A stretch of 64,000 nt of DNA from JACMLD01 sp047602295. Lineage in GTDB: Bacteria > Bacteroidota > Bacteroidia > Chitinophagales > Chitinophagaceae. Within the stretch, counting starts at the first letter, position 1. Every line of letters begins with the position of its first letter. Positions 45,087 to 54,627 of this stretch are shown here, one piece after another. Where the stretch lies: contig JASGHP010000001.1 in assembly GCA_047602295.1 (NCBI GenBank), positions 4,526,001 to 4,590,000 of the forward strand, written 5' to 3'. Under the pieces are notes generated by a model. It made no database searches. It was not told where the DNA came from and saw only the letters and a list, made by a program, of their open reading frames with translations. The position numbers were made by a program, and so were the translations under genes.

Positions 45087-46904
45087 TTATTTATTGACAC
45101 CTAATGCCGTCAATATTTTTTTAAACACTTCGGTGTTTTCATAAACACCAGTAAATAGCTGTGACCCTGGACCGTACGCAAATACGGGAACGGGTATTGC
45201 CGTGTGATCGTTTGTAGAAAATTGCCCGCTTATATAACCTTTGCTGATATCGCCATCTGTAAGTGTGAGACCGCCCGTTTCATGATCGGCAGTTACAATT
45301 ACAAGTGTTTCTCCGTTGCTGTCTGCAAACTGCATTGCCTTGCCAATTACCTGGTCAAAGTCCATTACTTCAGTAGTAAGCCAGGGTAATTTATTATCGT
45401 GCCCACCGTGATCTACCTGTGCACCTTCCAGCATAAGAAAGAAGCCTGCTTTGTTTTGCGATAAAAGTGCAATGCCTTTTGCAAATGCCTTTTGCGCCCA
45501 ATCACCCCTACCCTCTAACATAGACAAGCCTGCACGTTTCTCACGCACCAACCATTTTGCAGACGCATCGTTTGTAACACTATCAATTGTGCTTAACAGC
45601 TTAAACTGTGTAGCCAGCTTTGTTTCCAATAAAGCATTTGTTTTTAAACTTGTATCACCCATTAAGAAATCTACTGGTGATTGCAACAAATCATTCAGTA
45701 TGGCTTCACTATGGGTTCTTTCAGATTGATGTGCATAAAAATCTGCAGGAGTAGCATCTGTAACATCTCCGCTGGTAATAAGCCCTGTTTTAATTTTCTT
45801 TTTGATCAATATGTCTGGTAATAACAATAAAGGTTTGCCATCGTGGTCTACACCCACTGCACGATTGTTGGTTTTCTCGCCAGACGAAAAAGCAGTAGAC
45901 CCCGGAGCTGAATCAGTAATATAACTATCGTAAGAACTGGTTTTAGAAAGACCTGTGTGTTTCATTTTAAAAACATTCAGGTTGCCTTTGTTGGCTGTAT
46001 AACCTGCATACCATTGCGCCAGCCCGGTGCCATCACCGATCAGCAGTATTATATTTTTCACTTTCACTGCAGTGCCATCGTTTTTATACAATGGCGTATA
46101 AGTCTGATACTGGTAAGTAGCAGTATACATTCTATCCGGCAATTGTTTCATAAATGTTGCCAGGCCGGTAATCTGATCTGTGTTGATATAATCTGTACCT
46201 AATTGCATAAACCTGTACCAGCTATTAATAACATCAGGCGCATTCCAGAAACGAACTTTTTTATGAAGGCCATGTGCTTTGGCTATCGCTTTTTCTACAA
46301 CGGCTTTTTCAGCAGCAGGTATAACACCATGACCAGACCAACGTGAATAGCGTTTGAAATCATCGCTAAGCATAACTATGCGATCCAGTGCCGTTGAAGG
46401 ATAATCAAGATACAACTCTCCATCAAACCAAATAAACGAAGGGTAAGTATTGAATGTGTTTGCAGGAGGCCTGTTGCCGGTGATAGCTATTTTAAGTGCA
46501 GCACAGTTTATAATGGAAGGATAAGCTTTTAACTTATCTACCAGTTTCTGCAATGTAGGTTCTGCTGCTGTTTTAAGATCTACCAGCAGTTGCAGCGATT
46601 TATTTTTATCAGCATAAGGATAGCCATTGTTTTTTTGAATGAGTTGCTCCAATGGTTTCAGATAAAATGAATCCAGTGTTCGTCCGAGTTTCGCCTGTGT
46701 GGTATCATGGGCTATTATCAAATTATCGCCTCTTAAAAAAATATCCGCTTCAATAGATCCGTATCCATTGCTGTACGCTTCCCAAAAAGGAATAGGCTTT
46801 TCGTAATCGTTATGCGAATGCAGGTTGCCAACATTGTAACTGGCAGGCTGTGCGAATGCAATAGTGCATGCAAATAATAATGGGAACAATAATATACGGG
46901 TCAT
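45087..46904 (-). CDS. GDPD/PI-PLC-like domain fused to alkaline phosphatase
   Basis: The 605-residue protein has a signal peptide (ending FAQPAS), an N-terminal phosphodiesterase-like domain (about 25-270) with HSHNDYEKPIPFWEA, GSIEADIF and LIIAHD, which match the GDPD/PI-PLC metal- and substrate-binding pattern, and a C-terminal alkaline phosphatase domain. In the latter, LIGDGTG binds metal, TDSAPGSTAFSSGEKT holds the nucleophile Ser332, and HGGHDN and TADHETGGL supply further ligands. The fusion could turn a glycerophosphodiester into inorganic phosphate in one secreted enzyme, a useful arrangement for phosphate scavenging. No Pho-box was sought; no phosphate regulator is adjacent. Confidence 0.9.
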   Translation of the reverse strand: MTRILLFPLLFACTIAFAQPASYNVGNLHSHNDYEKPIPFWEAYSNGYGSIEADIFLRGDNLIIAHDTTQAKLGRTLDSFYLKPLEQLIQKNNGYPYADKNKSLQLLVDLKTAAEPTLQKLVDKLKAYPSIINCAALKIAITGNRPPANTFNTYPSFIWFDGELYLDYPSTALDRIVMLSDDFKRYSRWSGHGVIPAAEKAVVEKAIAKAHGLHKKVRFWNAPDVINSWYRFMQLGTDYINTDQITGLATFMKQLPDRMYTATYQYQTYTPLYKNDGTAVKVKNIILLIGDGTGLAQWYAGYTANKGNLNVFKMKHTGLSKTSSYDSYITDSAPGSTAFSSGEKTNNRAVGVDHDGKPLLLLPDILIKKKIKTGLITSGDVTDATPADFYAHQSERTHSEAILNDLLQSPVDFLMGDTSLKTNALLETKLATQFKLLSTIDSVTNDASAKWLVREKRAGLSMLEGRGDWAQKAFAKGIALLSQNKAGFFLMLEGAQVDHGGHDNKLPWLTTEVMDFDQVIGKAMQFADSNGETLVIVTADHETGGLTLTDGDISKGYISGQFSTNDHTAIPVPVFAYGPGSQLFTGVYENTEVFKKILTALGVNK

Positions 46905-47226
46905 TTTAGTCAGGCTTATACTTTTAAAATATATTCAGTACCCAATAGTGGTATTGTAATAAGAGCATGCAATATATTGTTTCTTTACAGCAAGTTGTGC
47001 AAAGCCAGAATTATCTGTTTAATAATTATAAGCCGTATAAACCAATGAAAACGTTTTCATTGTCTGGCTTAATTCTCTTTTGTGGAATGCTGTTTAAGAA
47101 GAAGAGCAGCTAACTTTTACACATTCAGCAATTTAAATCCCATCTTACAAAAGATTAACCGGTTTGATTTCTATATCTTTATCCTGCTTGATAACAGGCA
47201 CTGCTTAAAGACTGCAATACTGCGTA
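46905..47226. other. 322-base divergent control region
   Basis: The gap separates the minus-strand phosphatase and the plus-strand ECF sigma factor, so it must hold both promoters. It is AT-rich. TATCTTTA near 47172-47179 resembles a -7 element. A 10-base sequence gtggaatgct is shared with the sigma gene start, probably by chance. No RNA gene or repeat is evident. Confidence 0.5.
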
Positions 47227-47823
47227 ATGAGAAACGAGGCCAACACTGCTTTGTGGAATGCTTTCAAAAAAGGTAATTGGGATGCATATACCATCCTATA
47301 CAATAATTATTATGCTTTATTGAATAATTATGGCTACAAGTTTACACGCAACACCACTGTTATTGAAGATGCTATACACGACCTCTTTGTAAGATTGTGG
47401 GTAAGCCGTGATAATCTTGGTGAACCGGAGTCTATAAAAAATTATCTCTACAAATCGCTGCGCAACACGCTGATACGCAAAATCAAAGCGGAAGAAAAAT
47501 ATACCGGCATAGATGATGAAGATTACCCCACCGGGTTTGAAGTAAGCTATGAAGAGCAGGCCGGTATTGCCATTGAGCAAAGAGAGTACAGGGAAAAAAT
47601 AAAAGCCGTTATCCATTCATTGCCTCCACGCCAGAAAGAGATTATATACCTGCGTTTTTATGAAGGGTTGAGTTATGATGAAATAGCTGATATTATGTCT
47701 ATCAGCGTTAACTCTGCTTATAAGCTTTTATACAAGGCGCTTGAAAACCTGCAAAGAATAATTGGCCCACTAAAATTACTGCAGCTTTTTTTCTGCTTCG
47801 AAAATTTCTTAAAAATAATTTAA
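47227..47823 (+). CDS. ECF-type RNA polymerase sigma factor
   Basis: The 198-residue sigma factor has a region-2-like part (EDAIHDLFVRLWVSRDNLG) and a region-4 helix-turn-helix (PPRQKEIIYLRFYEGLSYDEIADIM). It belongs to the Bacteroidota sigma factors paired with FecR-type anti-sigma factors and TonB-dependent transporters. The FecR gene follows after 55 bases. In this scheme the SusC STN domain senses the substrate and releases the sigma factor, which then drives the susC-susD genes. Confidence 0.93.
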   Translation: MRNEANTALWNAFKKGNWDAYTILYNNYYALLNNYGYKFTRNTTVIEDAIHDLFVRLWVSRDNLGEPESIKNYLYKSLRNTLIRKIKAEEKYTGIDDEDYPTGFEVSYEEQAGIAIEQREYREKIKAVIHSLPPRQKEIIYLRFYEGLSYDEIADIMSISVNSAYKLLYKALENLQRIIGPLKLLQLFFCFENFLKII

Positions 47824-47878
47824 TACAGAAGGGATAATAAACGACATCAGTGGTATAATATGAAAAATACCATCACTG

Positions 47879-48922
47879 ATGAACTTTGAGAAATACACAA
47901 ACTTCAGCCTACAGGATTTTCTGGCAGACGACGATTTTATTCAATGGGCTATCTCTCCTAATGAGTCCCAAAACAGCTACTGGCAAGCATTTGAAGCAGC
48001 CAATCCACAAAAGAAAGAGATTATTGATCAGGCTTCAACAATCATTAAAGAATACCGTCAGCAAGATTTTTTTACCAATGAAGCACATAAGGAACAAATC
48101 TGGCAGCGTATAGAAAAATCTATAGCACAGCAACCAGTTATCAGTCAACCTAAAGTATTCAACCTGCGTTCATTCATGCGTGTAGCCGCAGCTATCATAA
48201 TAATAGCAGGAACTTCCTTTTGGCTGCTTAACAGAAATGCAAGCGCAAAATCAATTACCGTTGCTACTGCCTTTGGCGAAGTAAAAACCATTACGTTGCC
48301 CGATGAATCGCAGGTAACACTTAATGGCAATTCATCCATCACTTATTTAAATCACTGGAAAGAAAACCAGCGCAGGGAAGTATCTATTAAAGGCGAAGGT
48401 TATTTCAATGTAACACACCTTAATAAAGACAGCGCAAACATTAAAGAGAACGAACGTTTCATTGTGCATTGCGGCGATGTGAATATAGAAGTACTGGGCA
48501 CCACTTTTAATGTAAAAGCACGCAGGGGCAAAACAGATATTGCACTTATCACTGGTAAAATAAGAATAGATTATACAGATGCAAGCATTGGTAATAAACC
48601 TGTAGTGATGGCACCGGGAGATTACCTTGAATATGTTTCGCAAAAAATTGTAGTTGCAAAAAGATTGGTTAAACCTGCACAGATTACTAATTGGCGCACT
48701 AATGAAATCAGCTTTACCAATGCCAACCTGAAAGAAATAGCTGAAACATTGCAAGACAATTATGGCTACACTGTAAATGTAAAAGACAGTTCGCTTTTAC
48801 CACTGAAGATTGAAGGTGATATCAGCGTAGCGACAGTGGCCGACTTACTGGATGTTGTATCAACTACACTTAATATCAAAATAGAACAAACAGGCGACAA
48901 ACACATTAACATAACTAAATAA
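47879..48922 (+). CDS. FecR-family anti-sigma factor
   Basis: The 347-residue protein has an N-terminal cytosolic part (about 1-100), one transmembrane helix (about 102-118, VAAAIIIIAGTSFWLL) and a periplasmic FecR domain (about 125-270) with LPDESQVTLNGNSSITY and FIVHCGDVNIEVLGTTFNVKA, followed by a DUF4974-like C-terminal segment (about 275-347). It should hold the upstream sigma factor inactive until SusC signals. It lies between the sigma factor and susC, spaced 55 and 23 bases. Confidence 0.93.
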   Translation: MNFEKYTNFSLQDFLADDDFIQWAISPNESQNSYWQAFEAANPQKKEIIDQASTIIKEYRQQDFFTNEAHKEQIWQRIEKSIAQQPVISQPKVFNLRSFMRVAAAIIIIAGTSFWLLNRNASAKSITVATAFGEVKTITLPDESQVTLNGNSSITYLNHWKENQRREVSIKGEGYFNVTHLNKDSANIKENERFIVHCGDVNIEVLGTTFNVKARRGKTDIALITGKIRIDYTDASIGNKPVVMAPGDYLEYVSQKIVVAKRLVKPAQITNWRTNEISFTNANLKEIAETLQDNYGYTVNVKDSSLLPLKIEGDISVATVADLLDVVSTTLNIKIEQTGDKHINITK

Positions 48923-48945
48923 ACTGCAACTCTAAATTAACCAGC

Positions 48946-51900
48946 ATGAGAACCAACCCAAAAACAAAGCTGCTTATACCATTGCTTTCCACCTTCTGCA
49001 TGCATGTGGCGTTTGCTGTTAGCGGACAGGACATAGCAGGCAATGATTACAAACCCAGCTTCATTGCTGCAAGACACCGCCAGCAAAACGAGCCCATGGC
49101 CATTTCATTGAAAGAGGCTGTCAATCAACTTAAATCTTTCTACGCAATTAAAGTTGCTTATAAAGAAGGGCTGCTTGATAGCAAAATTGTTCCACTTTCC
49201 GTAACAGGAAATTTTAAAAACATGGATGTTGAAACAGCACTAAAGCAAGTACTGTCCAACACATCGCTACTCTACAAAAAGACAGGCAATAACCAATACT
49301 CTGTTTTTGAACCACGCAATGAAAGCAATATCATTCCCATTGAAAAAACAAACCTCTCTATCCCAATAAGTGGAAGGGTTACTTCAAAAACCGGGGCAGG
49401 TTTGCCAATGGTTACGGTATCGGTAAAAGGTTCTCCTGAAATTGCTACTACATCAGATGAAAATGGCATTTTCAAACTTTCACTGCCAGATGAAATGAAA
49501 GGCAAATCCATTACACTGGTTATTTCATCTATCGGTTATACAGCTAGAGAAATAACTATTGCAGACTTGCAAAAAGCTGTGATGGTTCAATTAGAAGAAA
49601 GTAATAAAGAATTAGGCGAAGTAGTAGTAACAGCGCTTGGTATTAAAAAGGCCAGCAAATCACTTACCTATTCTACAACTGAAGTAAAAGGAAGCGATTT
49701 TACACAGGCCCGTGAGAACAATGTGGCCAATGCACTTTCCGGCAAAGTAGCGGGTGTAAATGCAACAGGTTTGTCTACCGGCCCGGGTGGTTCCAGCCGT
49801 GTGGTAATTCGCGGTAATGGATCATTAACAGGCAACAGCCAGCCTTTATATGTTATTAATGGTATGCCGATAGACAATAGCGTGCCCGGTGGTTCTGCAA
49901 CGCCAAACGGTATTACAACCAATGTAGACAGAGGCGATGGCATTGGCGCAATAAACCCTGATGATATAGAATCCATCAGCATATTGAAAGGTGGTACCGC
50001 AGCAGCATTGTATGGCTCACGTGGTGCAAATGGTGTAATTCTTATTACTACCAAAAAGGGAAGAATGCAAAAAGGAATTGGCGTAGAGTACAACACTACT
50101 TTAACAATGGAAAACGCTTCGGTGTTTCCGGACTTCCAATATGTGTATGGCCAGGGTGATGGCGGCGTAAAACCTACTACCCTTGCTGCAGCACAAGCGA
50201 GTGGCCGTCGTTCTTTCGGTTCAAAAATTGATGGCTCTACAGATTATGTAGCAGCAGATGGAAAAACCCATCCTTATAGCGCACAAAGGGATAACATCAA
50301 AAACTTCTATCAAACCGGCACCACGTTTACCAATTCAGTAGCATTGTCTGGTGGTAACGAGTCAATTTTGTACAGGCTCTCTCTATCTGATCTAAATGCT
50401 AAAAGCATATTGCCTAACAGCAAGTATAACCGCAAAACGGCCAACTTAAACTTAAGCGCAAAATTGAGTGATCGTTTAAGAATAGAGTCAGTAATTCAAT
50501 ACTCGCTGGAAACTGCCAAGAACCGTTCAACAGCAGGTGATGCATTGGGCAATCCTAACTGGACGCCTTATGAAGTTGCCAACACAGTTGACATTCGCTG
50601 GCTGAACCCAGGCTATGATGCGCAAGGCAATGAAATTATCTGGAACGATGCGGCTATTGCCAGCAACAGTTATTTCGTAGTAAATAAATTCCAGGAAGCT
50701 GATGATAAAAACCGTTTCATTGGTCAGGCTTCTATCTCTTACGACATATTGAAAAACCTGACAGTAAAAGGAACTGTTACACGCGACTTTTACAATTACA
50801 ATTACACAAACGTAATGCCCAGCGGTACTGCATACACGCCATTGGGAGAATATGCAGGCATAAAATCAAATTTGTCTGAAACCAACTCAATGGTAACGGC
50901 CACTTACAATACGCATGTTGGTTCTTCCTTTGGCATTAATGTAATGGCTGGTGTAAACAATCTTAGCAGGGAGGAAAAACGTCTTAATCTAACCGGTAAG
51001 AATTTTATACAGAATTATTTCTACAGTTTTTCGAATCTTGCTATTTCATCTACTACGCCTACCAATCTTCGTTATAAAACAAATTCAGTATTTGGCTCCG
51101 TGGATATTGATTTTAAACGTTGGCTTTATTTAACTGCAACAGGAAGGCAAGACTGGTTCTCTACCTTAAGCATGGCTAACAATAGCATATTCTACCCCAG
51201 CGTAGGTGCAAGCCTGGTTCTTTCTGATGCCCTTCGTTTCCCTACTGCATTCAACCTGGTAAAACTTAGAGGTTCATGGGCGCAGGTAGGTGGCGGCGGC
51301 CCCGATCCTTATGCTATCAATCTTACCTATAGCAGTGTACCAAGCAACAGTGCAGTTCCATTACAAAACGTAACATCTGCAAGCATAACCAATGCACAAT
51401 TAAAACCATTTACTTCTACCACTACAGAAGTAGGGTTTAACATACAGATGTACAAAAACCGCCTGGGGCTTGACGTAGCGCTTTACAATAGAAAATCTAC
51501 AAATGATATTGTAACCGTTCCTATCTCTACAACATCAGGCTATTCAAGTGCCATTCTTAATTCTGGCCAATTAAGCAATAAAGGAATTGAAGTATTGCTA
51601 AATGTAACACCCATAAGAGGCAAAGACTTTACCTGGGACCTGAGCTACAATTTTGCTTATAACAAAAGTGAAGTATTGAAACTGGCAGATGGAATCAGCA
51701 CATTCTCGCTGGGTAACTCTGCCAACGGCAATGCGTTCATCAATAATAATGTCGGACATACTTTCGGAGCTATCTACGGATACCGCATGCTGAAAGATGC
51801 AAAAGGACAAACTATCTATGATGTAAGTGCTGGCTTACCCGCACAAACAGACATCAACCAGGAATTAGGTAAAGGCGTACCTCCAATTACAATGGGCTTC

Positions 51901-52404
51901 TCAACAGAACTTAAATACAAAAACTTTTCATTGAGCGGTTTGATTGATGGAAAATTTGGCAACAAGATTTTCTCTGTAATGGAAGTGTATGCAACACGTT
52001 TGGGTTTATTAAAATCAACACTGCCAGGAAGGGAATCAGGTCTTGTTTTGAATGGCGTAACCAGCACGGGTGCAGCATATACAAAAACAGTTCCTATATC
52101 AGATTTGAGGAGTGCTTATTATAACAGCTTAAACAGGTACACAGAGCTATTCATACATGATGCAAGCTTTGTAAAACTGAGACAGATCATTTTATCTTAT
52201 ACCATTCCAACAAGCAAAATAAAACTGCTTAAAGTGCAGTCTGCTACCATTTCTCTTGTTGGACGCAACCTGCTTACACTGTATAAACAAACCGACAATT
52301 TCGATCCTGAGCAAAGCTTAACCAATGGCGCTGCACAAGGCATTGAATCCATCGGGTTGCCACGCACACGTTCTTATGGTGTAAACCTTATGCTTAAATT
52401 TTAA
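48946..52404 (+). CDS. SusC/RagA-type TonB-dependent outer-membrane transporter with STN domain
   Basis: The 1152-residue protein has a signal peptide (ending VSGQ), an STN/secretin-TonB domain (about 50-122) that contacts the FecR regulator, a carboxypeptidase-D-regulatory-like domain (about 140-215), the plug (about 225-345, with EVVVTALGIKKASKSL and IRGNGSLTGNSQPLYVING) and a 22-strand barrel ending in LMLKF with aromatic C terminus. It imports a bound oligomer, energised by TonB. SusD follows after 21 bases. The STN domain together with the upstream sigma/FecR pair marks this as a trans-envelope signalling system. Confidence 0.96.
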   Translation: MRTNPKTKLLIPLLSTFCMHVAFAVSGQDIAGNDYKPSFIAARHRQQNEPMAISLKEAVNQLKSFYAIKVAYKEGLLDSKIVPLSVTGNFKNMDVETALKQVLSNTSLLYKKTGNNQYSVFEPRNESNIIPIEKTNLSIPISGRVTSKTGAGLPMVTVSVKGSPEIATTSDENGIFKLSLPDEMKGKSITLVISSIGYTAREITIADLQKAVMVQLEESNKELGEVVVTALGIKKASKSLTYSTTEVKGSDFTQARENNVANALSGKVAGVNATGLSTGPGGSSRVVIRGNGSLTGNSQPLYVINGMPIDNSVPGGSATPNGITTNVDRGDGIGAINPDDIESISILKGGTAAALYGSRGANGVILITTKKGRMQKGIGVEYNTTLTMENASVFPDFQYVYGQGDGGVKPTTLAAAQASGRRSFGSKIDGSTDYVAADGKTHPYSAQRDNIKNFYQTGTTFTNSVALSGGNESILYRLSLSDLNAKSILPNSKYNRKTANLNLSAKLSDRLRIESVIQYSLETAKNRSTAGDALGNPNWTPYEVANTVDIRWLNPGYDAQGNEIIWNDAAIASNSYFVVNKFQEADDKNRFIGQASISYDILKNLTVKGTVTRDFYNYNYTNVMPSGTAYTPLGEYAGIKSNLSETNSMVTATYNTHVGSSFGINVMAGVNNLSREEKRLNLTGKNFIQNYFYSFSNLAISSTTPTNLRYKTNSVFGSVDIDFKRWLYLTATGRQDWFSTLSMANNSIFYPSVGASLVLSDALRFPTAFNLVKLRGSWAQVGGGGPDPYAINLTYSSVPSNSAVPLQNVTSASITNAQLKPFTSTTTEVGFNIQMYKNRLGLDVALYNRKSTNDIVTVPISTTSGYSSAILNSGQLSNKGIEVLLNVTPIRGKDFTWDLSYNFAYNKSEVLKLADGISTFSLGNSANGNAFINNNVGHTFGAIYGYRMLKDAKGQTIYDVSAGLPAQTDINQELGKGVPPITMGFSTELKYKNFSLSGLIDGKFGNKIFSVMEVYATRLGLLKSTLPGRESGLVLNGVTSTGAAYTKTVPISDLRSAYYNSLNRYTELFIHDASFVKLRQIILSYTIPTSKIKLLKVQSATISLVGRNLLTLYKQTDNFDPEQSLTNGAAQGIESIGLPRTRSYGVNLMLKF

Positions 52405-52425
52405 TTCATTTTAAAAACACAGCAC

Positions 52426-53976
52426 ATGAAATTTTCAGATAAAAAATATAACCGTTTTCTGTTATTGATCTGTAGTGTTGGCATGATGCAATCCTGTTCA
52501 AAAAACTTCCAGGAAATCAATACCAACCCTGATGCAGTATCAACCCCTACCCCGCAATATGTTTTTAGTAAAGCATTGTATGATGGCGTTAGCAATAGCG
52601 GCAATACGCAATCGCTTTTAATAGGCCATATGCAGTATACTACCAGTTACAACGACGTAGCAGGTTTTGGTTCTAAATATGTAGCCGCACAGCAATCGCA
52701 ATCAGCTTCTGTATTTGCGAACTCTTATCAAAACCAGATAAATGAGATTGGCGAAGTAATAAAAGCTGTAAAGAATAACGCAACCCAGGTGAACATGTAT
52801 GCGGAGGCCCGTATCTGGAGAGTGTTTTGCTTTAGCAGGCTGACAGACTTGTATGGAGATATCCCTTACTCACAGGCTGGCCAGGGCTATAACAGTTCTG
52901 TTTTTCAACCGGTATATGATGCACAGAAAGATGTGTATGCAGATATGCTGAAAGAACTAGACCAGGCAACACAGGCATTGAACACCAGCAATACCACCAC
53001 TTTTGGTTCTTCTGATCTTGTATATGCGGGCAATACTGCACAGTGGAAGAAGTTTGGTTTTTCACTAATGATGCGCCTGGGCATGCGCATGTCAAAAGTT
53101 GATGCAACTTCAGCGCAAAGCTGGGTTACAAAAGCTATTGCAGGTGGTGTTATTACAACCTATGCAGACATCGCAAAAGTTACCTATGCAGGTTCTGGCC
53201 AGGACATCAATAAAAACCCAATGGCTTTAAACATGCTGAACAGCGATTACATTAAAGCCGACGGATTAAACAATACAGAGGGTGGCAAATACCAACAAGT
53301 GTTTATTGATTCACTTAAAAATAATAATGACCCACGCTTAAGTGTTATCTCTGTTGTGTATCAAAGTGGTGTTGCCAATAGCACGCCTTCTGTTCAGAAA
53401 GGAATGCCATCAAACATCAATGGTGTTAAACCAGCAGACTTTGTAACCTATTCAGAACCGAAACAATCCACCATACTAAGAGTGGATGCACCTATGTTAA
53501 TCTTTACAGCGGCAGAATCTTATTTTCTTCTAGCAGAAGCTGCTTTAAAAGGTTGGTATAGCGCAGAGTCCGCTACTTCTTTATATGAAAAAGGTGTTCG
53601 TGCAGCTATGCAACATTGGGATCTTATCAGCGGCACAACCGGCACTATTACTTCTACGCAGGTAGATGCTTATGTAACGGCACATCCTATTACAGGCAAA
53701 GGTGCTACTGTTGACAACCAAATGGAGCAAATTTATACGCAGTTCTGGTTTGGCATCTTCCCAGATGCGCAGGAAGTGTTTAATAACTTCCGTCGTACAG
53801 GTTATCCTAAACTGGTGCCCAATAATTACCCCGGCAATGCTACTAACGGGCAGTTTTTCCGTCGTTTCCTTTACCCTGTAAACGAGCAAACGTTAAATAC
53901 TGCTGCTTATAATGCAGCTGTTGCCAGGCAGGGTGCAGATAATTTTTTAACCCGTATCTGGTGGGATAAACAATAA
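52426..53976 (+). CDS. SusD/RagB-type substrate-binding lipoprotein
   Basis: The 516-residue protein has a lipobox MMQSC with Cys24, so it is anchored in the outer membrane and caps SusC. The N-terminal FQEINTNPDAVSTPTPQYVFSK and later RIWRVFCFSRLTDLYGDIPYSQ segments fit the second SusD family (SusD-like_2), with TPR-type helices. It should bind the polymer or oligomer. It is 41 bases upstream of the first RidA gene, so the catabolic genes may be cotranscribed. Confidence 0.95.
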   Translation: MKFSDKKYNRFLLLICSVGMMQSCSKNFQEINTNPDAVSTPTPQYVFSKALYDGVSNSGNTQSLLIGHMQYTTSYNDVAGFGSKYVAAQQSQSASVFANSYQNQINEIGEVIKAVKNNATQVNMYAEARIWRVFCFSRLTDLYGDIPYSQAGQGYNSSVFQPVYDAQKDVYADMLKELDQATQALNTSNTTTFGSSDLVYAGNTAQWKKFGFSLMMRLGMRMSKVDATSAQSWVTKAIAGGVITTYADIAKVTYAGSGQDINKNPMALNMLNSDYIKADGLNNTEGGKYQQVFIDSLKNNNDPRLSVISVVYQSGVANSTPSVQKGMPSNINGVKPADFVTYSEPKQSTILRVDAPMLIFTAAESYFLLAEAALKGWYSAESATSLYEKGVRAAMQHWDLISGTTGTITSTQVDAYVTAHPITGKGATVDNQMEQIYTQFWFGIFPDAQEVFNNFRRTGYPKLVPNNYPGNATNGQFFRRFLYPVNEQTLNTAAYNAAVARQGADNFLTRIWWDKQ

Positions 53977-54017
53977 CGGAAAAAATAATTTAACTTTCGT
54001 TACACAAAACACCAATT

Positions 54018-54485
54018 ATGCAAACACAAAGAAGATCAGCTCTTAAAAAAATTTTTGCTTCTGTTGCAGGTACTATTGGGTTAAGCTCTCTATTGCATGC
54101 CGAAAAAAAAGTTGCCCCGCAACAACAGAAAGAAACTTTCAACACTGAACTGGACCAGGACGTTCCATTGTTTTCTGGAGCTACCAAGTTTAATGGTATG
54201 GTATTCATTGCAGGCAAAGGCGCCCACTTTGAAGGCGATATAAAAGCGCATACCGACCATGTATTAAAAGAACTGGAAAAAGAATTGATCAATGCTGGTT
54301 CATCTATGGAAAAAGTGCTGAAAGTAACGGTCTTCCTGAATGATATTGCCGACTACAAAAGCATGAACGAAGTATACAAAGGAAGATTTGGCAGCAAGCC
54401 ACCTGTGCGCACAACAGTAGCCGTTGCAAAAGGCGGTGTACCTGGCGATTCATTGGTAGAAATGGATTGCATTGCTTATGTCTAG
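54018..54485 (+). CDS. RidA-family enamine/imine deaminase with a Tat-like export signal
   Basis: RidA proteins hydrolyse reactive enamines and imines, such as 2-aminoacrylate, released by PLP enzymes. The 155-residue product has an extra N-terminal segment of about 30 residues with a twin-arginine (QRRSALKK) and a hydrophobic stretch (IFASVAGTIGLSSLLHA), absent from usual RidA proteins. The core keeps the catalytic Arg131 in PPVRTTVAV and a GDSLVEMDCIAY end. It would act outside the cytoplasm. It sits between SusD and an exported PLP enzyme, which fits the pair. A strong hairpin follows its stop. Confidence 0.88.
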   Translation: MQTQRRSALKKIFASVAGTIGLSSLLHAEKKVAPQQQKETFNTELDQDVPLFSGATKFNGMVFIAGKGAHFEGDIKAHTDHVLKELEKELINAGSSMEKVLKVTVFLNDIADYKSMNEVYKGRFGSKPPVRTTVAVAKGGVPGDSLVEMDCIAYV

Positions 54486-54520
54486 CCTTAAGACAGTATT
54501 GAAAAAACTATCCCATCTAT

Positions 54521-54562
54521 AAATTAATTACCTGCAACCAGTGTGCAGGTAATTAATTTGTT
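54521..54562 (+). terminator. Strong hairpin between the exported RidA and PLP-enzyme genes
   Basis: A perfect 16-bp inverted repeat (aaattaattacctgca, 54521-54536, with its complement at 54544-54559) and 7-base loop is followed by a short TTTG-rich tract. It lies 36 bases past the RidA stop. It may end transcription or moderate readthrough to the following genes. Confidence 0.75.
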
Positions 54563-54590
54563 TATCGCCTTATCCTCTCTCCCATTCTTA

Positions 54591-54623
54591 TTGGACAATT
54601 ATTTTTTCATTCGGCTAATTTTT
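54591..54623 (+). promoter_or_regulatory. Candidate promoter of the PLP-enzyme gene
   Basis: TTGG at 54591-54594 and TAATTTTT at 54616-54623 resemble the Bacteroidota -33 and -7 elements with a 22-base gap, slightly longer than usual. The pair lies just before the ATG at 54628, so the leader would be very short. This and the hairpin suggest a new transcript. Confidence 0.35.
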
Positions 54624-54627
54624 ATTT

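Noticed and set aside
47074..47260. Shared gtggaatgct sequence before and inside the start of the sigma factor gene
   Set aside because: Ten bases only, without extension of similarity; chance is a sufficient explanation.
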